The notes beneath the pieces are model-generated. The model was not told the DNA's origin and did no database searches. It worked only from the letters and a program-made list of their open reading frames with translations. This document shows positions 1 through 20,118 of a stretch of DNA of 64,000 bases, piece by piece (position 1 is the stretch's first letter; each line of letters begins with the position of its first letter). The DNA is from Scylla paramamosain. Its lineage: Eukaryota; Arthropoda; Malacostraca; Decapoda; Portunidae. Both the position numbers and the translations under genes were made by a program. The stretch is from NCBI RefSeq assembly GCF_035594125.1, contig NC_087155.1, positions 7,675,192 through 7,739,191 of the forward strand. The letters are read 5' to 3'.

Positions 1-776
1 GCTGAGAGAGTACAGCACAGAGGAATACATAGCAGCAAAGGATAGTGGTGAAGTCTAAGGCTGGCACAATCTTATTTCCTGTTTCATTATCAGAATAATA
101 TCTTAAATAAAATTTTTCCCATTACAAAAGAATTATAGGAACTTTGCTTATCAACTAGCAAAAGATGAACACAGCTACACATGACATATTGAGTGAGGAG
201 GTCTATTCATGTATTTATCTTTGCATATGTATTTATGCCAGGCAGAATTTCACCCCTTATAGCTGGATATCCCATACAAGACATCATGTCTTGTCTAATG
301 GTGGAAATAAAAGTATGGAAGAAGGACTTTTTAGGACCATCCCTCTAGTGCTTTTAGTGAACTTTTACAACTCAGGGAATACTGCATCAGCATTCTTCTA
401 GCCTGGCTGCAGAATTTGTGACTTGGATGTTTTCCTCTAACATGGCAAGCAGGAGACAGATAGAGTCCTAAGAGGATATCTAAAGCCGGAAATGTGGATA
501 AAAAGCAGTTTGCCGAATTACTGTTTATTAGTTAAGACTAACATATGAATGTAGAGTATGTGATAGAAATCAAACAAATTGGATTTCTATATTATTATAG
601 GTCATGCAGAATAGCATCGATAAATTTAGGTGAGGGGAAAAGTGTCTGTGACATGTTAAGAGAAAATATTAGGGAAAGAAGAAAAGAATGTTTATGATAG
701 TTGTAAATGGAGCAGAAGGAAATATTGTCATGGATGGAGTAATTTCTATATATGGAGTGTCTGGAATGAATGATTA
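1..776. other. Left edge, no gene recognised
   Basis: AT-rich sequence with short open frames only (the longest is 78 codons at 165-401) and no recognisable domain, splice-flanked exon or transposon terminus. Upstream exons of the PPT2-like gene could lie here or outside the window, but none could be identified by eye. Confidence 0.4.
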
Positions 777-1272
777 CAGTGGAACCTCGGTTTTCAAACT
801 TAATTTGTTCCTGGATCCCATTCGAAATCCAAAATGTTCGAAAACCAAAACTATTTTCTCCATAGGAATCAATGTAAAATAGATTAATCCTTTCTCAGAC
901 ACTCATCACCATGTCTTAGCAGGTAATGACTGATGCTCCCACTGCTAAGATGGCTGCTCCTCAACATCTCCTGCTTAGAAATTTTTATCCAGAAAGGATG
1001 TATTGAATGAACTTAGTGACACAGAACTCATCAAAATATATTGTTTAGACCGTGCAGGCATTCTCTTTGTCACTGATCATGTGAGGGAAGCCTTACAGAG
1101 TGACACAGAGGAGCAACCCACTCACCACCAAAATGAAGGTGTTCATAATACTTAGACATCTTGCTGCTGGGGAAAGCTACAGGGAAAATACAGTTGTGCA
1201 GTAGTGATGGCATTGTAGATCATAGAGAGAGCTACATGAGGCTCAGGATTACTCCTGAGCGCCAAACCTTGT
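777..1272 (+). repeat. Dispersed CAGTGGAACCT-ended repeat, copy 1
   Basis: Starts with CAGTGGAACCTCGG directly after a TA dinucleotide. It matches 28174-28646 along most of its length, including the blocks around 'tttctccataggaatcaatg', 'gtgagggaagcctta' and 'cagttgtgcagtagtgatggcat'. No coding capacity is seen. The terminal motif resembles the TIR of the element at 20119-21031, so a Tc1/mariner-derived non-autonomous family is likely. No inverted right terminus was found in this copy. Confidence 0.7.
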
Positions 1273-1967
1273 TTGTTTATATCGTGGTTCTTCAACCTCT
1301 TCAATGGGATAACATTTAACATATTTCAAAGATTCACTTACTGTCTTACCTTTTGTGTTATATATCCAGCTATAAGGCCAAGGGCAACAAAAACCCAATA
1401 AAAAAAAAAAGCCCACTGAGATGCCAGCCCCAGAAAAGGGTCCAAAGCGGTAGTCAAAAATTGTAGGATAAGTGTCTTGAAACCTCCCTCTTGAAGGAAT
1501 TCAATAGGGAGGTGGAAATACAGAAGCAGGCAGGGAGTTCTAGAATTTACCAGAGAAAGGGATGAATGACTGAGAATACTGGTTAACTCTTGCATTAGAG
1601 AGGTGGACAGAATAGGGATAAGACAAAAAAGAAAGTCTTATGCAGCAAGTCCGAAGGAATAGGGGAGGCATGTAGTTAGCAAGACCAGAAGAGCAGTTAC
1701 CATGAAAATAGCAGTAGAAGATAGCTAGAGATGCAACATTGGAGCAATGAGAGAGAGGCTGAAAACAGTCAGTTAGAGGAGAGGAGTTGATGAGACAAAA
1801 AGCTTTTGATTCCACCCTGTCTAGAAGAACAGTATGTGTGGAACCCCCCAGACATGTAAAACATACTTCATATATGGGTGGATAAGGCCCTTGTACTGAG
1901 TTAGCACCTGTTGGGGTGAGAAAAACTGGCAGAGACGTCTCAGAATGCCTTACTTCACAGAAGCTGT

Positions 1968-2549
1968 TTAAGCTAGAGATAAGGTGTGAAGTTTCCAGTT
2001 CAGATTATATGTAAAGGACAGACCAAGGATATTCACTGTAGAAGAGGGGGACAGTTGAGTGTCATTGAAGAAGAGGGGATAGTTGTCTGGAAGGTTGTGT
2101 CGAGTTGATAGATGGAGGAATTGAGTTTTTGAGGCATTGAACAATACCAAGTTTGCTCTACCCCAACCAGAAATTTTAGAAAGATCAGAAGTCAGGCACT
2201 CTGTGGCTTCCCTGCACGAACTGTTTACTTCCCGAAGTGTTGGACGTCTATGGAAAGACATGGAAAAGTGCTGGGTGGTATCATCAGCGTAGGAGTGGAT
2301 AGGACAAGAAGTTTGGTTTAGAAGGTCATTGATGAATAATAAGAAGAAAGTGGGTGACAGGACAGAACCCTGAGGAACACCACTGTTAATAGATTTAGGA
2401 GAACAGTGACTGTCTACCACAGCAGCAATACAACGGTCAGAAAGGAAACTTGAGATGAAGTTACAGAGAGAAGGATAGAAACCGGAGGAGGGTAGTTTGG
2501 AAATCAGAGCTTTGTGCCAGACTCTATCAAAAGCTTTTGATATTTCCAA
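1968..2549 (-). pseudogene. Reverse transcriptase fragment of LINE copy A
   Basis: A 193-codon open stretch carries the RT palm signatures MEISKAFDRVWHKAL, SGVPQGSVLSPTFF and SYADDTT in order, as in non-LTR retrotransposon RTs. The catalytic YADD aspartates are kept. It is separated by frameshifts and stops from the endonuclease upstream (3762-2941) and the C-terminal piece downstream (1815-1540), so no full protein can be made. Read as a relic. Confidence 0.88.
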
Positions 2550-2940
2550 GGCAACAGCAAAAGTTTCACCAAAATCTCTAAAAGAGGATGACCAAGACTC
2601 AGCAAGGAAAGCTAGAAGATCACCAGTTGAGAAACCTTGACGAAATCCATACTGGCTGTCAGGTTGTGAAATGATAGAAGTTTAAGAATTTTCCTGGTGA
2701 GGATAGATTCAAAAACTTTAGATAGGTAGGAAATTAAAACAATAGGATGGTAGTTTGAGGGATTAGAATGGCCAACCTTTTTAGCAACAGGCTGAATGTA
2801 GGCAAACTTCTAGCAAGAAGGAAAGGTAAATGTTGACAGACAGAGTTGAAAGAGTTTGACTAGGCAAGATGCAAGCACAGAGGCACAGTTTCAGAGAACA
2901 ATAGGAGGGACCCCATCAGGTCCATAAGCCTTCTGAAGGT

Positions 2941-4543
2941 TTAGGCCAGCGAGGGCATGGAAAACATCATTGTGAAGAATTTTAATAGATAGCATGAAGT
3001 AGTCAGAGAGTGGAGGAGAGGGAGGAACAAGCCCAGAATTGTCCAAGGTAGAGTTTTTAGCAAAGGTTTGAGCAAAGAGTTCAGCTTTAGAGATAGATGT
3101 GATAGCAGTGGTGCCATCTGGTTGAAATAAAGGAGGAAAAGAAAAAGCAAAGTTATTGGAGATATTTTTGGATAGATGCCAGAAGTCACAAAGGGGAGTT
3201 TGAGCTTGAAAGATTTAACACTTTCTATTAATGAAGGAATTTTGGCTGGTTGTAGAACAGACTTGGCATGGTTCCAGGCAGAAATATAAAGTGCATGAGA
3301 TTCTGGTGATGGAAGGCTTAAATACCTTTTGTGGGCCACCTCGCTATCATGTATAGCACAAGAACAAGCTGTGTTAAACCAAGGTTTGGAAGGTTTAGGT
3401 TGAGAAAAAGAGAGAGGAATGTACGCCTCCATGCCAGACACTATCACCTCTGTTATGCGCTCGGCACACAGAGATAGGTCTCTGACAGGAAAGCAGTAGA
3501 CATTCCAAGGAAAATCAGCAAAATACCTCCTCAGGTCCCCCCAACTAGCAGAGGCAAAACGCCAGAGGCACCTCCGCTTAGGGGGATCCTGAGGAGGGAT
3601 TGGAGCGATAGGACAAGATACAGATATGAGATTGTGATTAGAGGAGCCCAAAGGAGAAGAGAGGGTGACAGCAAAAGCAGAAGGATTAGAGGTCAGGAAA
3701 AGGTTAAAAATGTTGGGCGTATCTCCAAGACAGTCAGGAATACGAGTAGGGTGCTGCACCAATTGCTCTAGGTCGTGGAGGATAGGAAAATTGAAGGCTA
3801 GTTCACCAGGATGGTCAGTGAAGGGAGAGGAAAGCCAAAGCTGGTGGTGAACATTGAAGCCTCCAAGAATGGAGATATCTGCAAAAGGAAAGAGAGTCAG
3901 AATATGCTACACTTTGGAAGTTAAGTAGTCAAAGAATTTTTTATAGTCAGATAAGTTGGGTGAGAGGTATACATCATGTAAATTTAGTTTGAGAGTGACT
4001 CTGTAGTCGTAGCCAGATGGTGGAAAACTCAAAAGTTTCAAGAGTGTGGTCACGAGAGCAGGTTAAGTCATTGCGCACATAAACGCAACATCCAGCTTTG
4101 GATTGAAAATGAGGATAGGGAAAATAGGATGGAACAGAAAAGGGGCTACTGTCAGTTGCCTCAGACACCTGTGTTTCAGTGAGGAAAAGAAGATGAGGTT
4201 TAGAAAAGGAGAGGTGGTGTTCTACAGATTGAAAATTAGATCTAAGACTGAAGTTAATGAAGAAAAAGTTGAGGAGGGTGTGAAGACACTTAGGGTCGTT
4301 TTCAAAAGAGCATTCCGATCTGGGGACATTTGTGGTCCCCTCCCCAGATAGGGACCCTGAGGCTGGTGTAGGAGTTGCCATGATAATTTTGAATTTTTGA
4401 GTGAAGGGTGTGTGTGTTGTAGTTTTGTGTGGAGGAAGAGAGTTGTCTTTAGAGAGCAGGCTGTGACTGCTCCCTTGTGTTGTGAGACACAAAGGGAAAC
4501 ATTCAGTGAGGTCACAGCTGGGTTTAATGATAAGTCCCAGCAC
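2941..4543 (-). pseudogene. Endonuclease and linker fragments of LINE copy A
   Basis: The minus-strand frames at 4543-3974 and 3762-2941 carry the start of the family protein (MATPTPAS), the AP-endonuclease section around [16 protein letters not shown], and the late endonuclease motif [12 protein letters not shown]. In copy B the same position reads SDHNLIS, so the first residue of the SDH motif is still Ser but the Asp is changed to Asn here. The two frames are joined only across frame breaks. Confidence 0.85.
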
Positions 4544-5074
4544 CCCACTGATCCAGTGCTTTACCCCTCACTGGGAGTAATTATCGTTTCGGCAGGTGCC
4601 TACTGACTCTTCCTCCTACGTGGACAATGTTCAGTACTGGAAAATGTGCGTGTGTGTGTGTGGGTTGATTGTTACTTTGAAAAGTCGAGGTGATGTGGAC
4701 ATTGATGACTAGAGCCGGCCCACAAAATGCGTGGCATTGTCCAGTATTTAGCCTGGTGCATGTTAAAAATGCAGGACCAAAATTCCTAGTAGTATTGCCT
4801 GATGGAGTATATATGAACGTGTAATGAGAATCGTTGCTGCTCTTCGTGGCGAGCTAGTGTGTTCACCTGGCTGCATTGTTGTGAAGAGGGCCAAGCTAGT
4901 GCTGTGCATGTTATGCCATGTTTTCATATTCACACTCATCTAAATTTTGGTTTATACTATGAACACCCTTTATTGCAGTACTTTCTTCCACTTCACTCCT
5001 GATATTTATACTTCTATGTGAAAAAAAAATATATATATATTTTGACATCAGTTATGTTTTATTTGCTCTTGCGT

Positions 5075-6228
<1,154 letters not shown>

Positions 6229-6363
6229 ACATATAAAAATGAAGGGAATATTTATAGAAACTTTAAATTAGTAATAAATGGGAACTTTTCTGCGTCTTGT
6301 GATATTTGAGACCAAGTAACTTGTTTGAAAACTGAGTTTTTCGGAAAGGGAGACATTTGGTAA

Positions 6364-8920
<2,557 letters not shown>

Positions 8921-9281
8921 TCCATGCTGTCTCTCATGCAATCCTCAACAGCTGAGGACCCTGCTCCTCATGCTAACATAGCTTCCATTTGGGGGTAAAT
9001 TATCTTCTTCAGGGTAATATTGCAATTTGGGGGTTAACACAAAAATCAAGAAAAGTAAAGCATTGTAACACAATTTACTGGGGTAAATTGGATAACAGAA
9101 CATAAAAACAAAAATTAGGAATCATTGATCTATCAACATAATTTTTATGTAAAATTACTTTGAATGAACTTTTTCAGATTTTTTTTTTTTTTTTTTTTAA
9201 TACAACTTGATATATTAACATTTTAGAAAGTGTGATAAATTTTAGCTATGTATTTTTAATAAAAGCTGTTTCCTCTTTCAG

Positions 9282-9480
9282 CCATTTTGGGTATTTTGAC
9301 AGTGAAGAAAATATTACTGAAATGAGAGATCAGATATTTTATCAGCAAGATCTGTTTGGCCTCCGCACATTGGACAAAGGTGGGAGGATCAAGATTTATG
9401 AAATACCTGGAGTGTATCACACAGACTGGCATCACAATGTGTCTGTCATCAAGAATTGTATCCTTCCATGGTTAGACTGA
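9282..9480 (+). CDS. PPT2: Palmitoyl-protein thioesterase 2-like protein, last coding exon
   Basis: A splice acceptor (cctctttcag at 9272-9281) opens an exon whose first full codon is 9283; its first base completes a split codon. It encodes 65 residues plus the stop, starting HFGYFDSEENITEM and ending NCILPWLD. This matches the C-terminus of the alpha/beta-hydrolase PPT2 better than PPT1: an HFG(F/Y)-D start, an FGL(K/R)TL block, a G-(I/V)-x-HT-x-WH-x-N block and a PWL end. The His of YHTDW (codon 9418-9420) is the likely catalytic-triad His; the nucleophile Ser and Asp would be in upstream exons not identified here. PPT2 is a lysosomal thioesterase acting on acyl-CoA and S-acyl substrates. 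The preceding exon should end in a GGPxDGVITPWQS-like segment, which I could not find in this window. Confidence 0.87.
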
Positions 9481-12400
9481 TGACCTCATCTTGGTGGAAC
9501 TTTGATGAGGTTCATTAGTTAAGTTTTTATGCAATCAATTTTGTACAAATTGTATGTTTTATATAAATAGAGAGCATCTTCAAGGAACAAGGTACAGTGC
9601 TTTGTTCAAACTTCAGAGAACTAGTGCTAATCCAGTCCAAAATTCATATAACTTCTGAAGTGCTAGAATGATATTTTAATATTTTCATACTTGCAGAATT
9701 TATCAACTTCAATTAGATCATTGTGCTGTGAGTTTGGGAAGAATTTTTTTTTTAAATATGCTAACCTCATGCCTGCCATCATATAAAGGCATGTAACTCA
9801 AAGTTGCAGCTTTTCCTGCTGTTATATACAATACAGTTTAACACATACGGGTTTTTATATCTGCTTAGGTGGCTTTAATGAATTTCAGAGGTGTAATTTT
9901 AAGTCATTGATGACCTTTACAGTCAAGTTAAGCAATTCTACTTACTTGGTCATGGGCAAGGTTTATGTATTGTTGATATTCTCAGGTCTGTGTTGGTGGT
10001 GGTTTTACTGAAAGCTCTCTACCATAGGTCATTATAAATGCTGTATTGCTTAATTGCTTCAGAATTATGAAAATTGAGGTGATATCCTGTTTTTGAGTCT
10101 TGTTTTTTCTTGTTAATGTCTTTTTAATTAATTAATTACTTTATATATTTATTTATTCTTTATGGATATCAGTGGCCAGCATATGACTATGTGCTTTCTT
10201 TGCTTTTGTTTTGGTTGTGATAATGTCCAAAACTGTGCTACAGGGTACATATCATTGCAAATAACTGGCCATTATTCACCTGTAGATCTTTGAATAATTA
10301 CATTTCATGAATTTGTACTTAGTTTAGATATGAAATTTATCAGAAAAAATATCGTAAGTACTTTTACAGACTTGTTTTAGAAGAGTAATATTCTTTTTTG
10401 CTGACCTTTGAATCACTGCCCAACTAACTAAGTTCTTCTGGTTCCTGATACATATGATATATATTACTAGTCAAGAAATAAGAGATGAAAATATGGAATG
10501 AGCAATGTGAGGGAAGTATGGTGCAAACTAAGAGGTCAAATAATTGGGTAGGTAAACCAGCAGATTTCTGAGTTGCATAGAAAAGGGTAAAAGCTTCAGA
10601 AGTTACATAAATATTCATTAGCTAAAGATTCATTTTAGCATTTAATATATGAAGAAGGTGCAGGAGATACACAAAGAGAAAATGAAAGCAAGGTAGGTGG
10701 GACTGGGACACCTTTATGATATCAGTCCCTAGAGAAAAACTATTACATAATGAATTAAGTGAAGCATTGTGGGATTGGTAGAAGTACTAATTTCCTACCA
10801 GAAAATATGATGATAATAAACAGCGGAAAAAAAGGTTGTGCATTATAATACAAGGACCTCTTCATCAGAGAGAGAGAAGTGGTGGAAATCTTTCCTACAC
10901 CTGTCAGGAGGGCTGTATATGGAAGAGGTACTACTAGGTGAACACAGAAGTAGGAAATTAGGAAAATTACTCAACCATTCTATAATGAAAACCTGAATCT
11001 CATTTATGTATTGTTACTTGTAATAATGACCCTTGCTACACTCAGGGTAAATTATGGAAAATGAAGAACACTGAATTGATCAAAATGGCAAATGAAAAGT
11101 GAGTAGATGGTGAGACAGGTGCTTTTATTCTTACTTCGTATATTTAATGCTTATACATTTGAGTTGATCTTATTAATGAACAGTTAGTATTCTCTTCTAT
11201 GTACCTAGTTCTGGTTCTCCTGTAGACTGTATTTTCCACAGCAAGTTATATTAGAATGACGGTCATGCTGAGTCATGTCTACTTTCTTACTTTCTACTGT
11301 GCTCTACTTCTTTGACTCTGACAACATAATTTTACCACATGAGGAGATACAAACAATGGAACACTGATGCTGACTGATGCTGTCATCCTTTGATTAGCTC
11401 AAGTATTCAGGTTGTATTTGTACTCTTGCCAAAACTCTTAGTTATTTGTAAATCGATGGATTATTTCTATGTTTATAATCCACCACCTTGTAAATTAATA
11501 CAGATTTAAGTTGAAATACAGAGTCAGATTGCTTAATGTGTCAAAAAAGCATGAATACCTGACCCAGTCAGAAGATAATAGTAGCAGTCAGTGGCACTTC
11601 CCATGTTTGTGTGTCCTCAGGTGATGAAATTATATTGGTGGAGTTGATGAAGCAGGATGGTTTGTGATGAGTGGCTGAGTTGCTTCTTGCAGACTTTATA
11701 GGAATTTTTAAGACACCAGTCATGAGTTGACTTTTAGGTAAGCCTGGTTGTTATTATTATTGTTGTTGTCAGACTCCTTATGTGGACTCTTATGTGGAAA
11801 CTGTGATCTATTTATTTATTTATTTTACTTTATTATACATATATATTTTTTTCTCACTATGATGCCACCCTGAACTGTTTGTCATGGCATCATCCTCTGG
11901 AGTCTGTGTGGGTGAAATTGTTGGATGAGGATGTGGGGTATTTTTGTTGGGAGTAACAGCTGTGAACTGCAGTATTGATGGAGTAGTATTAAGTTATTGA
12001 TATCTAATCTCTAATCAATCACCATCTATACTTACTAGGATTGGAACTGAGCAATATACTCATACCACAGGTGAATCTCTATTTATGAATGAGTGGAGTC
12101 CCTAAAATTTTCATCAGTTGAGTATATGTTAATTGGGAACATTTATATTTTTGTCATTTAATGCATTATCACTTTTTATTTATTAGATTTCCATATGTAC
12201 ACATGCTCAAAAAAAGTATTGTTACACAATCAGCACAATTCAAAGTGACACCAAGAACTAATCCATTGATAACAGGCTGCTCATGTTGGTATCCTTGTTC
12301 AGTGTAGCTGTGTAGCTGTGGTAGCATGAATCAAGTGATCTGCACTCTTAAATTAAGCAATAGGATTTGAGCTGCCACAGTAATGCTTCATGAAACACTG

Positions 12401-14520
12401 GCAGAGCCTTAGTCCAACACATTTATCAACACTACCAAGACTATCAGTTTATTCAGTGTGAAACTTGTCAGACCCCATTGTAATGATAATTTTTTTAGTG
12501 TGTGTACATGTAGCTTGTGCCTTCTGAAATCAAAACAAATAAGAAGAGTATATTTAATTTGTATCTTCAAAAGTTCATAAACCAAGGCTTTTAGTAAAGA
12601 AATAGAGTTACATCTGCTACTATTTTGCAAGGTTTTATGCTTGAACCAAAGTGAACTTATTACTAATGTGGGATTACTTGCAATAAAGACATTAACCATA
12701 TGAAAATTAAAGTAATAGGGTAGTATTTTCTCTTTTATGATAAGTTTTAAAGTCAGTAGTAATATAGAAATAAGTGATGTAATATTTTCTTTCATGGTAT
12801 ATGTATAACTTAGATTTTGTCTCACATTGTGATAGCAGTATTGGTTGACATGTAACAAGATGAGGAATGTGAGAAAGTGCTGAAAGAATGGAAGTAAAAG
12901 GGGAAGGAAAGAATGGTACCCAATTAAATTTTCCATAACAAGCTGTTTATTAATGGAATGTTAGATGTCATTACTGAAGTAAAGGATTGTCATGCAGTGG
13001 CTCAGAAGATAGGTTTGTTACCCTTTTTACCAATAAACTTCACCAAAATTATCTGCACAAAAAATCAAATAAGTTTGTTACTGTTGTTAGCAAGAACTTC
13101 ACCAAAATTATCTAGGTACATAAAAAATAAATAAATAAAGGTACAGCACATGAGCATAACAAAGCTGTAAGCAATTGAACGGCCACAAGTTTTCTTATGA
13201 CTTGACAGAAGTGATCTCATGACATCCAAGATTATGCAATATGGTCATTCTTCTCTTCAGTTGGTTTGTGATTGCTAGTCAGTTGTCACATCTCAGTTTC
13301 CAGAATAGGGTAGTAAAAACATTGCTTGACTGAGGATTGGAAGGAGGGAATTGTGAATTGTTTATGAGTGAAATACATGTCATGTCTTGGTTGATATTAT
13401 TGTTGCCAGATATTAAGTTTGCTATATCAATAATTCTAAAACTGTGTGATGTGCAGGAGACTTTCTAACCAAGATATACTGATGCTAATCAGGATAGTTA
13501 TACTTAAATAATTGTGATATCATGTATTTTATTGGCAACCATCCTGGACCATTTGATAGTTTTAATAATCTGCTTTTTGCTTTTACATATTTACTGGTAC
13601 TGATACCATTAGTTTATGGTTAACTCCAAAACTGGAATACTACCATGTCCAGTGTAACACCAGTGCCAAAGATAAATCATCACACTATTGTGGGATTAAA
13701 AGAAAGTAGCAGGATAAGATTTAAAAAAAAACTTATGTGAGAAATGTGGGTATCAGGTATTGTTAGTCTGGTGAGGCTGGATTGTATTGCTGGATGTTGT
13801 GTGTATAATTTGGTTAAGAAATTTGTGCATTCTTCTTGTGACTGCATAAAGAACACTGCTGAATATTTGTGCTGAATATTTGATTCATCTACTAGTGAAT
13901 TTTGTTTAAGCCAGATATTTCATTTGAGGTGCAAAAATAGAATAGTTAAACTGTTTTGAAAGTGTGTATATCCATATGTAAAAAAAAAATGTTGCTTTTA
14001 CATAATGTAATTAATTATATTAAGTTTTGTATCTCTTAAAGGGTGTGCAAACTCTGTTCCAACAATAGAAAGGAACATGCAGATGTCACCCTTATTTTAG
14101 TGATGCTGGGATGAAGCTTGAGGTGAAATCAGAGTATAATGTCAAAGAACAGACAGAGTGTACCCTGATATGAACTGGATATGTGTCCTTTCCATATAAT
14201 TGTGATTTCCACTCAGTCATTCTTATAGAACACTCCATCACCACGAAGAACTGAGTAGTCTCTGTTAACCAGATGTAAAATAAGTTGATAACTGAAAGAT
14301 TAGAAAGCTATTCACAGAATTCTGCACTTGAAAATTTGAGGCCAGTGTAATGACTTTTTTTCTCTCTCTCTCTCTCTCTTTCTCTTTAACTGAAGGTTTG
14401 TGTATGTATTTGTAATTAAGAATAAAGTGTGTTTATTCTAAAGAAAAGTCATAATAGCTGTTCTCATTTGCTCTTATGTTTATCACTTGAAAATAAAGTT
14501 GTAAATTAAGGAAAATGCAT
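9481..14520 (+). other. AT-rich, repeat-poor 5-kb region, possible PPT2 3' UTR
   Basis: No transposon, long microsatellite or credible exon was seen here, in sharp contrast with the rest of the window. Open frames such as 12936-12409 minus (175 codons) are rich in Leu, Ile, Lys and Asn as expected from AT-rich non-coding DNA. Candidate poly-A signals AATAAA occur at 14421-14426 and 14492-14497, the second followed by T/GT-rich sequence. A 5-kb 3' UTR would explain the lack of insertions, but an ordinary intergenic spacer is equally possible. Confidence 0.4.
14421..14497 (+). promoter_or_regulatory. Candidate polyadenylation signals for the PPT2-like gene
   Basis: Two AATAAA hexamers, at 14421-14426 and 14492-14497. 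The second is followed within 40 bp by a T-rich stretch (ttttgtccttgttc). There is no direct evidence that transcripts end here. Confidence 0.3.
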
Positions 14521-15063
14521 ATTTTGTCCTTGTTCATTGGAAGTTGTAAATAGATTTTTAGGTACAAAAATGTCTTCAAATGCTTTACTGTACAGAGGTT
14601 GTATGTTGAATGAAGTGTTGTCTATGCATGTATACATAACATGTGAGGCTGAAACCATTCTCATGTTCATCTCTATTTTGGAGCATTATATAAATACCAA
14701 GATATTGATCTGAAGGTGAGGTAAAGTTTTTGCCATGAGAAGTGCCTTCATCAGGAACAGAACACCTGACATGGAGGTACGAAATATAGCACCTTGCATG
14801 TTGGGCCCATAGTGTCAGGTCTTGATTTAAGGTAATCTTTGGGATTTCAGATCTTCTGTCACAACACCATGTTGCTTTTTTTTCATAATGCAGCAATGCT
14901 TATGTTGTGGTTGCAATTTTTTTATCAAGTGACTCCAGGACATCAGAGCACATGCATCCTGTCTAACCTAATTGCAAATACATATTCACTTCTAATGACA
15001 GGTTGCTGTAAAAAGAATGGCTAATTATAGAATGTTTCTTGTGGTAGTTTCATTTTGAAAAAA

Positions 15064-16590
<1,527 letters not shown>

Positions 16591-16607
16591 AAAAAAATGT
16601 TTACCCG

Positions 16608-16681
16608 TATAAAGTAAAGAGAGTCAATTATTGGAAACAACCACCACCACCATCATCATCATCAGACCAAGATGGCGGAGG
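16608..16681 (+). promoter_or_regulatory. Putative DCTN3 core promoter and 5' UTR elements
   Basis: A TATAAAG sequence at 16608-16614 lies 58 bp before the start codon. A CCA/CAT trinucleotide run (16641-16663) follows. AAGATGGCGG spans the ATG at 16672 and resembles the YY1 site found at downstream-promoter or start-codon positions of many housekeeping genes. Motif matches only; the transcription start is unknown. Confidence 0.35.
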
Positions 16682-16770
16682 GGCGGGGATTGACAGATCT
16701 GGAGAACCGGGTGAAATTACTCGAGGAGAAGATATTCGGCCCTCTACCCAAAGATGAGGAGTACCCTGAG
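16672..16770 (+). CDS. DCTN3: Dynactin subunit 3 (p24), exon 1 of 5
   Basis: Starts at ATG within ccaagATGGCGG and encodes 33 residues beginning MAEGRGLTDLENRVKLLEEK, then a GAG|gtgtag donor (phase 0). Joining the five exons gives about 187 aa, against 186 in human DCTN3, with a collinear match: an N-terminal MAxLTDLxxLExRVxxLE-type helix, a LDPEY block, a LDSxHIK block, and a C-terminal coiled helix ending in a Pro/Lys/Glu tail. DCTN3 is the small alpha-helical subunit of the dynactin shoulder complex with p150Glued and dynamitin, and supports dynein-driven transport in the cytosol. The gene spans 23.3 kb, nearly all transposon-filled introns. The donor is weak but no better one is nearby. 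Confidence 0.88.
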
Positions 16771-17254
16771 GTGTAGTAAACATTAATCCACATGTGTACT
16801 AAATAAATGTAGAGTATTAATGCCATGGTGGGGGAGGAGGGACAGGTAAATGTGTCGGCAGGTGTGAGTCATCCCAGCCAAGGTTGTAATGATAGGTGTT
16901 CAGATTGATATTCACCTTTTTTCTTTATTGAAGCACCATTTTTACATTGTTGGAATTTGGTGAGGTGTGTGTTTAGTGATGTGTTGAGTGTTCAAATGTT
17001 TGCAGGTGTGTTGACATGCACAAGCACTCAGTGTAGGTGGTGTTTTGGGTCTCGTCTCGTGCCCATTGTGACTGGTGGCTTTGTTATCATCTTTTTGTGA
17101 CAGGAGGGGTATTGTATAAATAACCCGAGTCTACTAATTTTCAGACAGTGATTATCAGTTTTCTGGCAAATATGTGATTTTGGTAAATTTATACAATAGG
17201 ATCAAACTGCAATTTGAATACGAAACTATTTGTTGCTGTTTTATATATATATAT
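16771..17254 (+). other. Start of DCTN3 intron 1
   Basis: Unique intronic sequence between exon 1 and the hAT insertion, ending in a short (TA)n stretch that forms the hAT target. No other feature seen. Confidence 0.6.
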
Positions 17255-19906
<2,652 letters not shown>

Positions 19907-20063
19907 TTGGGCACAAAATTATGTCAGAAATACTTAATTTTCAATTCCCCTCATCCCCCTACAATATTGGGAACTTGTTGGGAAGCAGGGTTTATGGGCA
20001 GGGAACACAAAAATGGTAATTTTAGGATACTTGAATTGAGATGATAGCTTAAAAGAAGGCAAT

Positions 20064-20082
20064 CCTAACCTAACCTAACCTA
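20064..20082 (+). repeat. Interstitial telomere-like (CCTAA)n
   Basis: Nearly four copies of CCTAA, the complement of the arthropod telomere repeat TTAGG, inside DCTN3 intron 1. A shorter cctaacctaa occurs near 21238. Too short to imply a former chromosome end. Confidence 0.5.
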
Positions 20083-20118
20083 TAAGCAACGCAGATCACC
20101 TAACAAAAATTCCATATA

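Larger units (their letters stand above)
1376..4617 (-). mobile_element. LINE (APE-RT non-LTR retrotransposon), full-length but decayed copy A
   Basis: Reading the minus strand, it begins with the family's GC-richer 5' leader near 4617 and ends at the shared 3' sequence TTGCCCTTGGCC at about 1376, without the usual poly-A tail. The pieces of one polyprotein appear in order in different frames. These are an AP-endonuclease start at 4543-3974, the endonuclease end and linker at 3762-2941, reverse transcriptase at 2549-1968 with GVPQGSVLSP and YADDT, and the conserved C-terminus at 1815-1540. The frame breaks show it is dead. Copy B at 44652-47954 is the best reference for the family. It looks jockey/CR1-like, with the clade not determined. 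Confidence 0.9.

Noticed and set aside
9282..9480. PPT1 as the identity of the thioesterase exon
   Set aside because: The HFG start, the HTxWHxN block around the catalytic His and the PWL end fit PPT2 better than PPT1.
12409..12936. 175-codon minus-strand frame
   Set aside because: Composition is that of AT-rich non-coding DNA; no domain, no homology I recognise, no splice or promoter context.
20064..20082. Former telomere or chromosome-fusion site
   Set aside because: Fewer than four CCTAA units is too short; chance or slippage is enough to explain it.
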